Below, one piece after another: positions 48,589 to 58,268 of a stretch of 64,000 bases of DNA. The DNA comes from Aurantimonas manganoxydans SI85-9A1 (GTDB taxonomy: Bacteria; Pseudomonadota; Alphaproteobacteria; Rhizobiales; Rhizobiaceae). The stretch lies in contig NZ_CH672387.1 in NCBI RefSeq assembly GCF_000153465.1, positions 1,642,046-1,706,045 of the forward strand. The letters are read 5' to 3'. The position numbers and the translations under genes were made by a program. Position 1 is the stretch's first letter, and each line of letters begins with the position of its first letter. Under the pieces are notes generated by a model. The model saw only the letters and a program-made list of their open reading frames with translations. It had not been told where the DNA came from and searched no databases.

Positions 48589-49829
48589 GCGCCCCGGTCG
48601 CCGGAACGCCAGCCGCCGGGCCGGTGCTCGGCGAAAAGACCGTCCGTCGCAACGCCATCATCCTGGCCGCTGCGCAGGCCTTGTGCGGCGCCTGCGGGCC
48701 CGTCGCCATCTCGATCGGCGGCCTGGCCGGCTCCTGGCTGCTTCTGGCGGACAAGTCGCTCGCGACCCTGCCGGTGACCGGCTACAATCTCGGCGTCGCC
48801 CTCGGCGCACTTCCGGCAGCCGCGCTGATGCGCGCGGTCGGCCGCCGCTACGGCTTCATGTCGGGGGCGCTGGTCACCTCGGCCGGCGGCCTCGTTGCGG
48901 CGACAGCGCTCTTCCAGGAGAGCTTCTGGCTGTTCGCCTTCGCGCTGATGCTGATCGGCGTCGGCGGCTCCTTCGTCCAGCAATATCGCTTTGCGGCCAC
49001 CGACGGCGCGCGCCGCTCGTTCCAGTCGCGGGCCATCTCGATCGTCCTGGCGGGCGGCATCTTCGCCGCGGTGATCGGCCCGCAGACGGTGCGCTATACG
49101 GCCGACCTGTTCCTGCCGGTGGAATTTGCCGGCGCGTTCATCGGACTGGTCTTCCTGGGGCTTGCCGGCGCGGCCATCCTGTCCTTCCTGCGCATTCCCG
49201 ACAGTCCCGACGAGGGGCATCCGGCCGATCTCCTGCCGGCGCGGCCGCTGGCGACGGTCGTGGCGCAGCCGCGGTTCCTGGCCGGCCTGTGCTGCGGTGT
49301 CGGCAGCTTCGCCATGATGAGCTTCGTGATGACCGGCGCACCGCTGGCCATGGTCGGCTGCGGCCTGTCCAAGGACATCAGCACGCTCGGCATCCAGTGG
49401 CACGTCCTGGCGATGTTCGGCCCGAGCTTCTTCACCGGCCGGCTGATCCAGCGCTTCGGCAAGGAGCGCATCGTCGCGACCGGCCTGCTGCTGCTGGCGG
49501 CCAGCGCCGCCGTCTCCCTGTCGGGTCTCGCGGTCTGGCAGTTCTGGACCGGACTGGTCCTGCTCGGCCTCGGCTGGAACTTCGGCTTCATCGGCGCAAC
49601 CGCCATCGTGGCGGAGACCTATCGGCCGTCGGAGAAGAACAAGACGCAAGGCCTGCATGACTTCGTCCTGTTCTCGTCGGTCTCGCTGGCCTCCTTCCTG
49701 TCGGGGCGCACCTTCGTGGCCGCCGGATGGGAGACGATGAACATGGTCGTCTTCCCGGTGGTGCTGGTCTGTCTCGTCGTTCTCGTCCTGCAGGCGCGCT
49801 TCGCGCCGCTGCAACCGGCTGCCGACTGA
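48585..49829 (+). CDS. MFS transporter of unknown substrate
   Basis: The 414-residue protein has twelve predicted helices of the major facilitator type. Family-like motifs are [16 protein letters not shown] (loop 2-3, GxxxDRxGRR-like but without the Asp) and [32 protein letters not shown] near the tenth helix also recurs in YfcJ/YwoG-type exporters of unknown role. It starts GTG overlapping the nusB stop, so it is transcribed with ribH-nusB. In related genomes thiL usually stands after nusB, and it is absent here. Substrate cannot be assigned. Confidence 0.85.
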   Translation: MSAPVAGTPAAGPVLGEKTVRRNAIILAAAQALCGACGPVAISIGGLAGSWLLLADKSLATLPVTGYNLGVALGALPAAALMRAVGRRYGFMSGALVTSAGGLVAATALFQESFWLFAFALMLIGVGGSFVQQYRFAATDGARRSFQSRAISIVLAGGIFAAVIGPQTVRYTADLFLPVEFAGAFIGLVFLGLAGAAILSFLRIPDSPDEGHPADLLPARPLATVVAQPRFLAGLCCGVGSFAMMSFVMTGAPLAMVGCGLSKDISTLGIQWHVLAMFGPSFFTGRLIQRFGKERIVATGLLLLAASAAVSLSGLAVWQFWTGLVLLGLGWNFGFIGATAIVAETYRPSEKNKTQGLHDFVLFSSVSLASFLSGRTFVAAGWETMNMVVFPVVLVCLVVLVLQARFAPLQPAAD

Positions 49830-49919
49830 GATACTCGTGCCGGGCGCCCCTCCGGCCCGGACGGGCACCAGCTCGAATTCCAGCCTGACCGCGACCGCGT
49901 CGTGCCGAAGATCACGGCG

Positions 49920-49946
49920 CTTGACGGCTTGCCGACTCCATATAAC
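49920..49946 (+). promoter_or_regulatory. Promoter candidate of hppA
   Basis: CTTGAC (49920-49925) and TATAAC (49941-49946) are good hexamers, but the spacer is short (15 bases). It lies 93 bases before the hppA ATG. Confidence 0.45.
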
Positions 49947-50039
49947 CTCGACCCGCTTGGCAAGGCGGGGAGCCTTCCCCGTCTTCGGCAGAACAATCGA
50001 AGATTGCCGGACCAAACCGGCACGGATCGAGGGGACAGC

Positions 50040-52190
50040 ATGCCGACAATTCTCATAGTGGTGGCCCTGTGCGGGCTGCTGGCTCTTGCCTATGCGGGCT
50101 GGGCGACACGATCGGTGCTTGCGGCCGACCAGGGCAATGCCCGGATGCAGGAAATCGCCGGGGCCATCCGCGAGGGTGCCCAGGCCTATCTCGCCCGCCA
50201 GTACACGACGATCGCCATTGTCGGCGTGGTCGTGACCATCGTTACCGCACTGCTCCTGTCGATCTACGCGGCGGTCGGCTTCGTCATCGGAGCCGTCCTG
50301 TCCGGTCTGGCCGGCTTCATCGGGATGAACGTCTCGGTACGGGCCAACGTGCGCACGGCGCAGGCCTGCTCGCGTTCACTCAGCCTCGGCCTCGGCATCG
50401 CCTTCAAGTCCGGCGCCATCACCGGCCTTCTGGTTGCCGGTCTCGCGCTCCTCGGCGTCACCCTGTATTTCTACGTCCTGACGGTCTGGATCGGTCTCGA
50501 CGTCTCCGATCGCACGGTGATCGACTCGCTGGTCTCGCTCGGCTTCGGCGCCTCGCTGATCTCGATCTTCGCCCGCCTGGGCGGCGGCATCTTCACCAAG
50601 GGTGCCGATGTCGGCGGCGATCTCGTCGGCAAGGTGGAAGCCGGCATTCCGGAGGACGACCCGCGCAACCCGGCGACCATCGCCGACAATGTCGGCGACA
50701 ATGTCGGTGACTGCGCCGGCATGGCGGCCGACCTCTTCGAGACCTACGCCGTGACCGTCGTCGCGACCATGGTGCTCGGCGCGATCTTCTTCGCCGGGAC
50801 CGACATCATCGAAAGCGTCATGATCTACCCGCTGGCGATCGGCGGTGCCTGCATCCTGACCTCGATCGTCGGCACGTTCTTCGTGCGGCTCGGCTCGAAC
50901 GGCTCGATCATGGGTGCGCTCTACAAGGGCCTGTGGGCGACGACGCTTCTGTCGATCGTCGGCATCGCGGTCGCCACCTGGGCGACCATCGGCTTCGGCG
51001 ACATTGGCCAAGCGGCGTCGGGCATGACCATCAACGGTCTGAACCTGTTCGTCTGCGGCATCATCGGCCTCGTGGTCACCGGACTGATCGTCTGGATCAC
51101 CGAGTACTACACGGGCGTCGGCTTCCGGCCGGTCCGCTCGATCAGCGAGGCGTCGGTGTCGGGCCATGGCACCAACGTCATTCAGGGCCTGGCCATCTCG
51201 CTGGAATCGACGGCGCTGCCGACGATCGTCATCGTCGCCGGCATCATCTCGACCTTCCAGCTTGCCGGGCTCTACGGCACCGGCATCGCGGTGACGGCCA
51301 TGCTCGGCATCGCCGGCATGATCGTGGCCCTCGACGCCTTCGGTCCGGTCACCGACAATGCCGGCGGCATTGCCGAAATGGCCGGACTGCCGGCGGATGT
51401 CCGCAAGTCCACCGACGCGCTCGATGCGGTCGGCAACACCACCAAGGCGGTCACCAAGGGCTATGCAATCGGCTCGGCCGGTCTCGGCGCACTGGTGCTG
51501 TTCGCGGCCTATAATTACGATCTGGCCTATTTCGTCGAGCAGGCGAATGCCGGCAACGGCTTCGAATATTTCCGGGGCGTCGAACCGGATTTTGCCCTGA
51601 CCAACCCCTTCGTCGTGGTCGGTCTGCTGCTCGGCGGCCTCATCCCGTTCCTGTTCGGCGGTATCGCCATGACCGCCGTCGGCCGCGCCGCGAGCTCGGT
51701 GGTGGACGAGGTGCGCCGGCAGTTTCGCGAGAAGCCGGGCATCATGGCCGGCACCGAACGGCCGGACTATGCACGGGCCGTCGACCTGCTGACCAAATCG
51801 GCGATCCGCGAGATGATCGTGCCGTCGCTGCTGCCGGTGCTGGCGCCGATCGTGGTGTATTTCGGCGTCTATCTGATCGCCGACAAGAGTCAGGCGTTCT
51901 CGGCGGTCGGCGCGATGCTGCTCGGCGTCATCGTCACCGGCATCTTCGTCGCCATCTCGATGACGTCCGGTGGCGGGGCCTGGGACAATGCGAAGAAGTC
52001 CTTCGAGGACGGCTTCGTGGACAGCGCAGGCGTGCGTCACGAGAAGGGCTCCGACGCCCACAAGGCCTCGGTGACCGGCGACACGGTGGGCGATCCCTAC
52101 AAGGATACGGCCGGACCGGCGGTCAATCCGGCGATCAAGATCACCAACATCGTCGCGCTGCTGCTGCTCGCGGTGCTGGCGCACAACTGA
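50040..52190 (+). CDS. hppA: Proton-translocating pyrophosphatase, K+-independent type
   Basis: This membrane enzyme hydrolyses pyrophosphate and pumps H+. The 716 residues hold about sixteen helices. The substrate-site motif is [20 protein letters not shown], followed by [19 protein letters not shown]. The second acidic cluster is near [20 protein letters not shown] and [14 protein letters not shown]. The motif [10 protein letters not shown] carries the Lys that marks the K+-independent class (the K+-dependent class has GNTTAA). The ATG at 50040 follows a GAGGGG site. It ends in a bidirectional terminator facing bamE. Confidence 0.97.
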   Translation: MPTILIVVALCGLLALAYAGWATRSVLAADQGNARMQEIAGAIREGAQAYLARQYTTIAIVGVVVTIVTALLLSIYAAVGFVIGAVLSGLAGFIGMNVSVRANVRTAQACSRSLSLGLGIAFKSGAITGLLVAGLALLGVTLYFYVLTVWIGLDVSDRTVIDSLVSLGFGASLISIFARLGGGIFTKGADVGGDLVGKVEAGIPEDDPRNPATIADNVGDNVGDCAGMAADLFETYAVTVVATMVLGAIFFAGTDIIESVMIYPLAIGGACILTSIVGTFFVRLGSNGSIMGALYKGLWATTLLSIVGIAVATWATIGFGDIGQAASGMTINGLNLFVCGIIGLVVTGLIVWITEYYTGVGFRPVRSISEASVSGHGTNVIQGLAISLESTALPTIVIVAGIISTFQLAGLYGTGIAVTAMLGIAGMIVALDAFGPVTDNAGGIAEMAGLPADVRKSTDALDAVGNTTKAVTKGYAIGSAGLGALVLFAAYNYDLAYFVEQANAGNGFEYFRGVEPDFALTNPFVVVGLLLGGLIPFLFGGIAMTAVGRAASSVVDEVRRQFREKPGIMAGTERPDYARAVDLLTKSAIREMIVPSLLPVLAPIVVYFGVYLIADKSQAFSAVGAMLLGVIVTGIFVAISMTSGGGAWDNAKKSFEDGFVDSAGVRHEKGSDAHKASVTGDTVGDPYKDTAGPAVNPAIKITNIVALLLLAVLAHN

Positions 52191-52212
52191 TCGCGGCCTG
52201 GCCGAAACAAAG

Positions 52213-52247
52213 AAAGGCCCCGCAGGCGAAAACCTGCGGGGCCTTTT
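52213..52247. terminator. Bidirectional terminator between hppA and bamE
   Basis: Perfect 14-bp stem AAAGGCCCCGCAGG / CCTGCGGGGCCTTT, loop CGAAAA, with TTTT on the plus side and TTTCTTTGTTT on the minus side. Confidence 0.92.
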
Positions 52248-52277
52248 CGTTGACGCGGTAGCGGTGTCGGCGAAACC

Positions 52278-52742
52278 CTAGAGGTTCGGCCCCGGCGAGC
52301 CGCTGCCGGTATCGGACAGGATCTGGCCGAGGAAGGTGCGGTCCTGACCGCCGGTCGGCGTGGTGCGCGAGATGAAGTCGAAGGGCTGGCCGTCCTGCAG
52401 GCCGTAATTGGCAATGCGCTCGACCCGGCCCTCGCCGTCGAAATAGACCGACAGGACGCGCTGGTCGACGAGCTGCGGCTTCATGAAGGCGACCGGCCGG
52501 ACCCGCTTCTGCGAGATGTAGTAGAACACCTCGTTATCGAAGGTCGCCGTGGTCGAGGGCGAGCCCAGTGCGAGCAGCACCTGTTCGCGGCTCGAGCCGA
52601 CCGGCACGAGTTCGACGGTCTTTTCGTCGATCACGTAGCCCTGGGTCAGCACTTCGCTAGTCGTGCAGTTCGACAGGGTCAGTGCGGCCATGACGGCGGC
52701 CGAGGCGAGGAGAGGGCGCTTGAGTCGGACGGAAGGCTTCAC
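52278..52742 (-). CDS. bamE: Outer-membrane assembly lipoprotein BamE (SmpA/OmlA)
   Basis: BamE stabilises the BamABCDE complex that inserts outer-membrane proteins. The 154 residues begin with a signal (LKRPLLASAAVMAALTLSNC) whose lipobox ends in N-C, unusual at position -1 (Gly/Ala/Ser expected). The mature part starts TTSEVLTQGYVIDEKTVELV. The SmpA core follows (VPVGSSREQVLLALGSPS, VFYYISQKR). It is divergent from the CBP3 gene and convergent with hppA, as in rhizobial genomes. Confidence 0.88.
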   Translation of the reverse strand: MKPSVRLKRPLLASAAVMAALTLSNCTTSEVLTQGYVIDEKTVELVPVGSSREQVLLALGSPSTTATFDNEVFYYISQKRVRPVAFMKPQLVDQRVLSVYFDGEGRVERIANYGLQDGQPFDFISRTTPTGGQDRTFLGQILSDTGSGSPGPNL

Positions 52743-52823
52743 GCTGTCTTACTCCTTGAGGCCATCGCCGATACGCGGCTGGCAGGTCCGTTGCCGCGAC
52801 GCGGGACTGCCGGCCGGCGGAAT

Positions 52824-52837
52824 GTCCGCGAGCGGAC
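52824..52837. repeat. 14-bp inverted repeat between bamE and CBP3 gene
   Basis: GTCCGC-GA-GCGGAC in the 214-base divergent gap. Operator-like, function unknown. Confidence 0.35.
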
Positions 52838-52956
52838 GCCTCCGGCTGGCGCGCGAGCGCGGCGGATGCGTTTTGGTAAAGCACCTGCGGGAGCGTTGCA
52901 ATCGATCCGGCGCTGTGGCACCGCCCATGGCAGTGTAGCCATCGATCGGCCCAGCA

Positions 52957-53496
52957 ATGTTTCAACGCTTCAGAGCCAACCGTCGTCTCAAGGCGCGCAA
53001 CCGCGAGGTCGTCGACGATCTCTACGCCGCGCTGGTGATCCGGTCGCGCCAGGACGACCTCTATCTCGCCTGCGCCATTCCCGACACGGTGATGGGACGC
53101 TTCGAGGCACTGTCGGTGCACGTCTTCCTGTTCCTGCGGCGCTGCCGGGACGAGGCGACCCTGCGGCCGCTGGCGCAGGAGGTGGTCGATCGCTTCATCA
53201 CCGACATCGAGGATTCGATCCGCGAACTCGGCGTCGGCGATCCGTCCGTGCCCAAGCGCATGCGCAAGCTGGCGGGCGTGTTCTACGAGCGGGTGTCGGT
53301 CTATGACGCCGCGCTCGACGCCGATGACGCAGCGGCGCTGTCGGCCAGCCTGAAAGGCCGGGCGGTGCCGGCGGACGCGCCGGAGGATGCAAGCGCGCGC
53401 CTTGCGACCTACATGATGGCGGAAAACGAGCGATTTGGAGCGATCGCGGCTGAGACGATCCTGGCCGGCACGCTCCAACCAGGGACCAGACCATGA
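52957..53496 (+). CDS. Ubiquinol-cytochrome c chaperone-family protein (CBP3-like)
   Basis: The 179 residues belong to the Ubiq_cyt_C_chap family, which includes mitochondrial Cbp3/UQCC1. Members help make and assemble cytochrome b of the bc1 complex. Family segments are VVDDLYAALVIRSRQDDLY and DTVMGRFEALSVHVFLFLRR. ITDIEDSIRELGVGDPSVPKRMRKL and FYERVSVYDAAL also match. It starts the CBP3-DUF177-plsX-fabH unit; its stop overlaps the next ATG (ATGA). Its role in bc1 assembly is by family. Confidence 0.88.
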   Translation: MFQRFRANRRLKARNREVVDDLYAALVIRSRQDDLYLACAIPDTVMGRFEALSVHVFLFLRRCRDEATLRPLAQEVVDRFITDIEDSIRELGVGDPSVPKRMRKLAGVFYERVSVYDAALDADDAAALSASLKGRAVPADAPEDASARLATYMMAENERFGAIAAETILAGTLQPGTRP

Positions 53497-54074
53497 GCAA
53501 TCCGCAGACCGGGCCCGACCCGATCCGACTTCACATCGCCGCCGAGAAGCTGCCGCGCGACGGCCTCGAGATCCGCTACGAGGCGAACGAGGCCGAGCGT
53601 GCCGCGCTGGCCCGGCATCTCGATATTCTCGAGGTTCGCGAGCTGCGGGCCGACCTGACTGCCTCGCGCTGGCGCGGCGAGGGGGTGAAGGTGAAGGGCA
53701 GCCTGCGCGCCACCCTGGTCCAGGAGAGCGTCGTCACGCTGGAGCCGGTGAGCCAGGCGCTGAACGAGGCGTTCGAAACCACCTTCGTGCCGGAGGGCTC
53801 GCGGCTGGCGCCGGTGCCGCAGACCGGCGAGAACGAAATCCACGTCGATCTGGAAAGCGAGGACCCGCCGGAGACCTTCCGCGGACCGCAGATCGACGTC
53901 GGGCCGTTTCTCATGGAAGCGGTATCGCTGGGGCTCGATCCCTATCCGCGCGAATCCGACGTCGCCTTCGAGGCCGTCGATACCGATCCCGACCCCAAGG
54001 CCGGCGTCCGCTCGGCCTTCGACGTGCTCACCACCCTGGTGCCGCGCGAAACCAAGGACGCCAAGGGCGAATGA
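53493..54074 (+). CDS. YceD (DUF177) family protein
   Basis: The 193-residue protein carries the DUF177/YceD pattern. LTASRWRGEGVKVKGSLRAT is followed by ESVVTLEPVSQALNEAFETTF and a C-terminal IDVGPFLMEAVSLGLDPYPR. E. coli YceD sits before rpmF and plsX and plant relatives affect 23S rRNA, but a function is not firmly assigned. Here rpmF is absent between it and plsX. It overlaps the CBP3 gene by four bases. Confidence 0.85.
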   Translation: MSNPQTGPDPIRLHIAAEKLPRDGLEIRYEANEAERAALARHLDILEVRELRADLTASRWRGEGVKVKGSLRATLVQESVVTLEPVSQALNEAFETTFVPEGSRLAPVPQTGENEIHVDLESEDPPETFRGPQIDVGPFLMEAVSLGLDPYPRESDVAFEAVDTDPDPKAGVRSAFDVLTTLVPRETKDAKGE

Positions 54075-54162
54075 CTGTTTCAATTCGGCGGTTGCTGTTC
54101 ACGCGTAAACCGATATCTTCGCGCCGCGCGGCCAACACGCCGTGCGCAAAGGCGAGAGACCA

Positions 54163-55236
54163 TTGATTTCAAACACTGGTATCACGATTTCGGTCGACGC
54201 CATGGGCGGCGACCACGGCCCTTCCGTCGTCTTGCCGGGAGCTGCCATTGCGCTCCAGCGGCATCCGGGCACGCGGTTCGTGCTGTTCGGTCAGAGCGAG
54301 GCGGTGCTGCCGGTGCTCGACCAGCATCCCGAACTGAAGGCGGCATCGACCTTCCACCATTGCGAGATCTCCATCCGCATGGACGACAAGCCGTCCCAGG
54401 CGTTGCGGCAGGGGCGGTACAAATCGTCCATGTGGCGCGCCATCGAGGCGGTGAAGACCCATGAGGCGGATGTCGCGGTCTCGGCCGGCAACACCGGCGC
54501 GCTGATGGCGATGGCGAAATTCTGCCTGCGCACCATGGCCAATATCGAGCGCCCGGCCATCGCGGCGATCTGGCCGACCCTGCGCGGCGAGAGCATCGTC
54601 CTCGACGTGGGCGCCACGATCGGTGCCGACGCCCAGCAGCTGATCGATTTTTCGATGATGGGCGGCGCAATGGCGCGCGCGCTCTTCGGCGTCGAGCGGC
54701 CGACGGTCGGCCTCCTCAACATCGGCGTCGAGGAGGTGAAGGGTCAGGACGAGATCCGCGAGGCGGGCCGGCTGCTCAAGGAGACGCCGATCCCAGGCAT
54801 CGACTATCGCGGCTTCGTCGAAGGCGACGATCTGGGACAGGGAACGGTGGACGTGGTGGTGACCGAAGGCTTCACCGGCAACATCGCCCTGAAGACCGCC
54901 GAGGGCACCGCCCGGCAGATCGGCGCCTATCTGAAGGCGGCGATGAACCGGACCTGGATGGCCCGCGCCGGCTATCTACTCGCCCGCAGCGCCTTCCAGC
55001 GGCTGCGCGACAAGATGGATCCGCGCAAGGTCAATGGCGGCGTCTTCCTCGGCCTCAACGGCATCGTCATCAAGAGCCATGGCGGGACCGACGCCGAAGG
55101 CATCGCGGCGGCGATCGATCTGGCCCATGCGATGGCCCGGCACGGCCTGCGCGAGAAGATCGAGGCCGATCTGGAAAACTTCCACCTGCGTGTGTCCGAC
55201 GACGTACCGGCGACCCCCGAGAGCAGCAGTCAATGA
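54163..55236 (+). CDS. plsX: Phosphate acyltransferase PlsX
   Basis: PlsX converts acyl-ACP to acyl-phosphate for phospholipid synthesis. The 357 residues include the family start [52 protein letters not shown] and [20 protein letters not shown] also match. The start is uncertain. TTG 54163 sits 12 bases after AAAGGCGAGAG, and a GTG at 54142 is also in frame. Its stop overlaps the fabH ATG (ATGA), so plsX and fabH are coupled. Confidence 0.95.
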   Translation: MISNTGITISVDAMGGDHGPSVVLPGAAIALQRHPGTRFVLFGQSEAVLPVLDQHPELKAASTFHHCEISIRMDDKPSQALRQGRYKSSMWRAIEAVKTHEADVAVSAGNTGALMAMAKFCLRTMANIERPAIAAIWPTLRGESIVLDVGATIGADAQQLIDFSMMGGAMARALFGVERPTVGLLNIGVEEVKGQDEIREAGRLLKETPIPGIDYRGFVEGDDLGQGTVDVVVTEGFTGNIALKTAEGTARQIGAYLKAAMNRTWMARAGYLLARSAFQRLRDKMDPRKVNGGVFLGLNGIVIKSHGGTDAEGIAAAIDLAHAMARHGLREKIEADLENFHLRVSDDVPATPESSSQ

Positions 55237-56219
55237 CGATGTCCATCCGATCCGTGATCCGCGGCACGGGCTCCGTTCTGCCCGCACGCACGATGCGCAA
55301 CCAGGACTTCGCCGGCATCGTCGAGACCTCCGACGAGTGGATCCGCCAGCGCACCGGCATCGAGGCGCGTCATATTGCCGGCGAGGGGGAGACGACGGTG
55401 TCGCTCGCCGAGGGCGCGGCCCGCAAGGCGCTGGACGCGGCCGGCCTGACGCCCGCCGATATCGACGTGATCATCCTGGCGACCGCCACGCCGAACAACA
55501 CCTTTCCCGCCTCCGCCGTGCAGGTGCAGCACAAGCTGGGCATCACCCATGGCTTTGCCTTCGACGTCCACGCCGTGTGCAGCGGCTTCGTCTATGCGCT
55601 GACCACCGCCGATCTCTATCTGAAGGGCGGCGCCGCCAAGCGGGCGCTGGTCATCGGCGCGGAAACCTTTTCGCGCATCCTCGACTGGGAAGACCGCTCG
55701 ACCTGCGTCCTGTTCGGCGACGGCGCCGGCGCGGTGGTGCTGGAAGCGGTGCCGGCGGACGAGGCCGATGCCGGTGCGGCCCAGGGCATCATCACCAGCA
55801 AGCTGCGCTCGGACGGCTCCCACCAGGGCAAGCTCTATGTCGACGGCGGCCCGTCCACGACCGGCACCGTCGGCAAGCTGCGCATGGAGGGTCGCGAGGT
55901 CTTCAAGCATGCGGTCGGCATGATCACCGACGTCATCGAGGATTCCTTCGCGGCGGCCGGCATCGGTCCGGACGACGTCGACTGGTTCGTGCCGCACCAG
56001 GCCAATCGCCGGATCATCGACGCCTCGGCGCGCAAGCTCGGAATCGCGCCGGAAAAGGTGGTGATCACCGTCAATCAGCACGGCAACACCTCCGCCGCCT
56101 CGATTCCGCTGGCGCTCGACGCGGCCGTCCGGGACGGCCGGATCAAGCGCGGCGACCTCGTCCTTCTGGAGGCGATGGGCGGCGGGTTTACGTGGGGGGC
56201 AGTTCTGATCCGCTGGTAG
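55233..56219 (+). CDS. fabH: 3-oxoacyl-[ACP] synthase III
   Basis: FabH condenses acetyl-CoA with malonyl-ACP to start fatty-acid synthesis. The 328 residues show the triad: Cys116 in [13 protein letters not shown], His255 in [11 protein letters not shown] and Asn near 285 in [27 protein letters not shown] near the N-terminus is also typical. An ATG three codons later is possible as a start. It overlaps plsX by four bases. Confidence 0.97.
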   Translation: MTMSIRSVIRGTGSVLPARTMRNQDFAGIVETSDEWIRQRTGIEARHIAGEGETTVSLAEGAARKALDAAGLTPADIDVIILATATPNNTFPASAVQVQHKLGITHGFAFDVHAVCSGFVYALTTADLYLKGGAAKRALVIGAETFSRILDWEDRSTCVLFGDGAGAVVLEAVPADEADAGAAQGIITSKLRSDGSHQGKLYVDGGPSTTGTVGKLRMEGREVFKHAVGMITDVIEDSFAAAGIGPDDVDWFVPHQANRRIIDASARKLGIAPEKVVITVNQHGNTSAASIPLALDAAVRDGRIKRGDLVLLEAMGGGFTWGAVLIRW

Positions 56220-56229
56220 ACATCGATCC

Positions 56230-56257
56230 TTGATTCACATGCTGTTTTCGTTAATGT
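56230..56257 (+). promoter_or_regulatory. Promoter candidate of ihfA
   Basis: TTGATT (56230-56235), a 16-base spacer, TAATGT (56252-56257), 68 bases before the ihfA ATG. An inverted repeat TGTTCG-CAA-CGAACA (56255-56269) overlaps the -10 end. Confidence 0.45.
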
Positions 56258-56324
56258 TCGCAACGAACAAGGCGCTGCCCGCATGTTTCGCCCTGCGGTC
56301 TTCCGGCAAAGTTAGGGGACATTG

Positions 56325-56693
56325 ATGGGAGAGAGAACTCTCACCAGAGCGGATCTTTCGGAGGCCGTCTTTCGCAAGATCGGGCTGTCGCGAACCGAGT
56401 CGGCGCAGCTGGTGGAAATGGTCCTCGACGAGATGTGCTCGACGATCGCCAGCGGAGAATCGGTGAAGATCTCGTCCTTCGGGTCGTTCCTGGTGCGCGA
56501 GAAGAACGAGCGGATCGGCCGCAATCCGAAGACCGGCGAAGAAGTGCCGATCCTTCCGCGCCGCGTTGCCGTGTTCAAGCCGTCCAACGTCCTCAAGGAC
56601 CGGATCGTCGAGGCGCATGTGCAGCGGGCGGACGGCGGCAGCGCCGACAAAGAGACCGAATCCATGGCCATGCTGAACGCGGCGGCCGAATAG
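56325..56693 (+). CDS. ihfA: Integration host factor subunit alpha
   Basis: IHF bends DNA at specific sites. The 122 residues start [20 protein letters not shown]. The arm is [20 protein letters not shown] plus KTGEEVPI, and [16 protein letters not shown] follows. These are IHF-alpha features and differ from the HU gene at 35.2 kb. The ATG at 56325 follows AGGGGA. The C-terminal ~20 residues ([17 protein letters not shown]) extend beyond the usual ~100-residue form, as often in Hyphomicrobiales. It is followed by a MerR gene, the standard order. Confidence 0.95.
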   Translation: MGERTLTRADLSEAVFRKIGLSRTESAQLVEMVLDEMCSTIASGESVKISSFGSFLVREKNERIGRNPKTGEEVPILPRRVAVFKPSNVLKDRIVEAHVQRADGGSADKETESMAMLNAAAE

Positions 56694-56718
56694 CCGAAAC
56701 GGCTCGACGATTGCGACC

Positions 56719-57339
56719 ATGACCGACAAGAGCGCCGACGCCTTCCGGACCATCAGCGAGGTCGCCGACGAACTCGACCTGCCGCAGCATGTGCTGCGGT
56801 TCTGGGAAACCCGCTTCCAGCAGATCAAGCCGATGAAGCGTGGCGGGGGGCGGCGCTATTATCGGCCCGACGATGTCGAGCTGCTGCGCGGCATCCGCTA
56901 CCTGCTTTACGTTAAGGGCTTCACCATCAAAGGCGTGCAGCGGATCCTCAGGGAGAACGGTCCGCGCTTCGTCGTTGCCATCGGGACCGGCGACATGGCC
57001 GCGTTGGCCCAGATCCAGGCGGGCCGGACCGGTCTGCCCGCTGCCGCCGCGCCCGCGGCCGAGGCGCCCCAGCCGCCGCTGCACGATCTCGATCTGATCG
57101 CCACCGAACCGCTGCCCGAGCCGCCGGCGGCCGAAGCCGCGCCGGCGCCCATGGCTGCGCCCGAACCGGAGATGCGGGAACCGGACGAGCCGGCCAGGCC
57201 GCGCGGCGGGTTCCTGAAGCGTTATCGCGAGCCAGCCGTAGAGGCCGGCGCCGGGCTTCCGGCCGAAAGCATCGCCGCCCTCGACGACGTGATTCTCGAA
57301 CTTCTCGAGTGCAAGCGCCTGCTCGATCAGGTCCGCTGA
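56719..57339 (+). CDS. MerR-family transcriptional regulator
   Basis: The 206 residues begin with a MerR-type [23 protein letters not shown] is followed by [20 protein letters not shown] and [20 protein letters not shown] (~10-85). The C-terminal half is Pro/Ala-rich and lacks cysteines for metal sensing. A short coiled-coil-like end ([19 protein letters not shown]) could mediate dimerisation. It lies 25 bases after ihfA and may be co-transcribed. Targets unknown; the ihfA-merR-tRNA-Pro order is widely conserved in alphaproteobacteria. Confidence 0.9.
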   Translation: MTDKSADAFRTISEVADELDLPQHVLRFWETRFQQIKPMKRGGGRRYYRPDDVELLRGIRYLLYVKGFTIKGVQRILRENGPRFVVAIGTGDMAALAQIQAGRTGLPAAAAPAAEAPQPPLHDLDLIATEPLPEPPAAEAAPAPMAAPEPEMREPDEPARPRGGFLKRYREPAVEAGAGLPAESIAALDDVILELLECKRLLDQVR

Positions 57340-57459
57340 CCGGCCGGTACGGGCCGCCCCTTCCATAACCACCACCGCGTTGCCGCCGCTGCGTTCCGGG
57401 CCGCTCGCATGCGCAGCCGATCGACGTCAGACGATGGCGCTTTGGCGCCGATTTTCCTG

Positions 57460-57488
57460 TTGCACCGAAAGCGTCCGGCCTCTAGGAG
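57460..57488 (+). promoter_or_regulatory. Promoter candidate of tRNA-Pro
   Basis: TTGCAC (57460-57465), a 17-base spacer, TAGGAG (57483-57488), nine bases before the mature tRNA end. This is a spacing expected for a tRNA promoter with a very short leader. Confidence 0.45.
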
Positions 57489-57497
57489 TGACGCAGT

Positions 57498-57574
57498 CGG
57501 AGCGTAGCGCAGCCTGGTAGCGCACCTGAATGGGGTTCAGGGGGTCGGAGGTTCGAATCCTCTCGCTCCGACCA
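57498..57574 (+). tRNA. tRNA-Pro (anticodon GGG)
   Basis: 77 nt including encoded CCA. The acceptor stem is CGGAGCG/CGCTCCG. The anticodon stem CCTGA/TCAGG holds loop ATGGGGT, anticodon GGG. The T-loop is GGTTCGAATCC. A run of five T follows at 57577-57581. Confidence 0.97.
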
Positions 57575-57844
57575 GCTTTTTCCCACCTGACATCGCAGCA
57601 TGATTTCCGAGACGGACAGGGCCTGTCCGCTGCCGTATGCGGCGCGGCGCCCGAGCTTGTCCCGTTGCGCGTGGTCGTCGCCTGCACAGTCGCGCGTGCA
57701 GCCAACCCGTCCGTCATGGCCGGGCGTCGAGGCGTGGCCGGTCCGTCTGCGACGGCATGCGGCAATCTGCTCGCCGGTCGATCCGCAACCTATCGCGCCA
57801 CGCACTGTTTCATCCCTTGAGTGGGAACACGAAGCGGAGCACGC

Positions 57845-58078
57845 ATGGTCAAGAAAGTCAGTTCGACCGAGGCCCGGCAGGGAAGCAGGGGGCGTCCCGT
57901 CCTCCTGATCCTGGTTGCCGGTCTCTTCCTCATCGTGGTCGGTTATTTTATCGTCGGAGCGATCGGTTATTCGACGCAGCCCGATGGCGATACGCTGGAA
58001 CCGGATTCCACCCGGACCACGTCCGAACAGACCGACAGCGTGGTGGTGTCACCGCAGGGTTCGCAGACCGCCGATTGA
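57845..58078 (+). CDS. Small single-span membrane protein, unknown
   Basis: The 77-residue product starts [20 protein letters not shown], has one strong membrane helix ([20 protein letters not shown], ~20-40) and an acidic, Ser/Thr-rich tail. I do not recognise a family. The ATG follows GGAG at a fair distance, and an in-frame ATG 24 bases upstream is also open. It stands alone between tRNA-Pro and the phospholipase gene. The basic start followed by a helix and an acidic tail suggests N-terminus in the cytoplasm. Confidence 0.6.
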   Translation: MVKKVSSTEARQGSRGRPVLLILVAGLFLIVVGYFIVGAIGYSTQPDGDTLEPDSTRTTSEQTDSVVVSPQGSQTAD

Positions 58079-58268
58079 CCGTTGCGGTCTGACGAACGCG
58101 GGAGCACCGTTCGCCGACCCCTCGGCTCAATCAGATCGTGAAGGGCTCAAACGTCCCGATATCTCTTTTCGAGGGCGCACCGCGTGGGCTTATCTGCCAG
58201 TCCCGCTCGTATCGTCGTTGCAGGCCGTGCCAAGCGAAGGCCGCAGGTCCGCCTCCCGATGGCGATCA

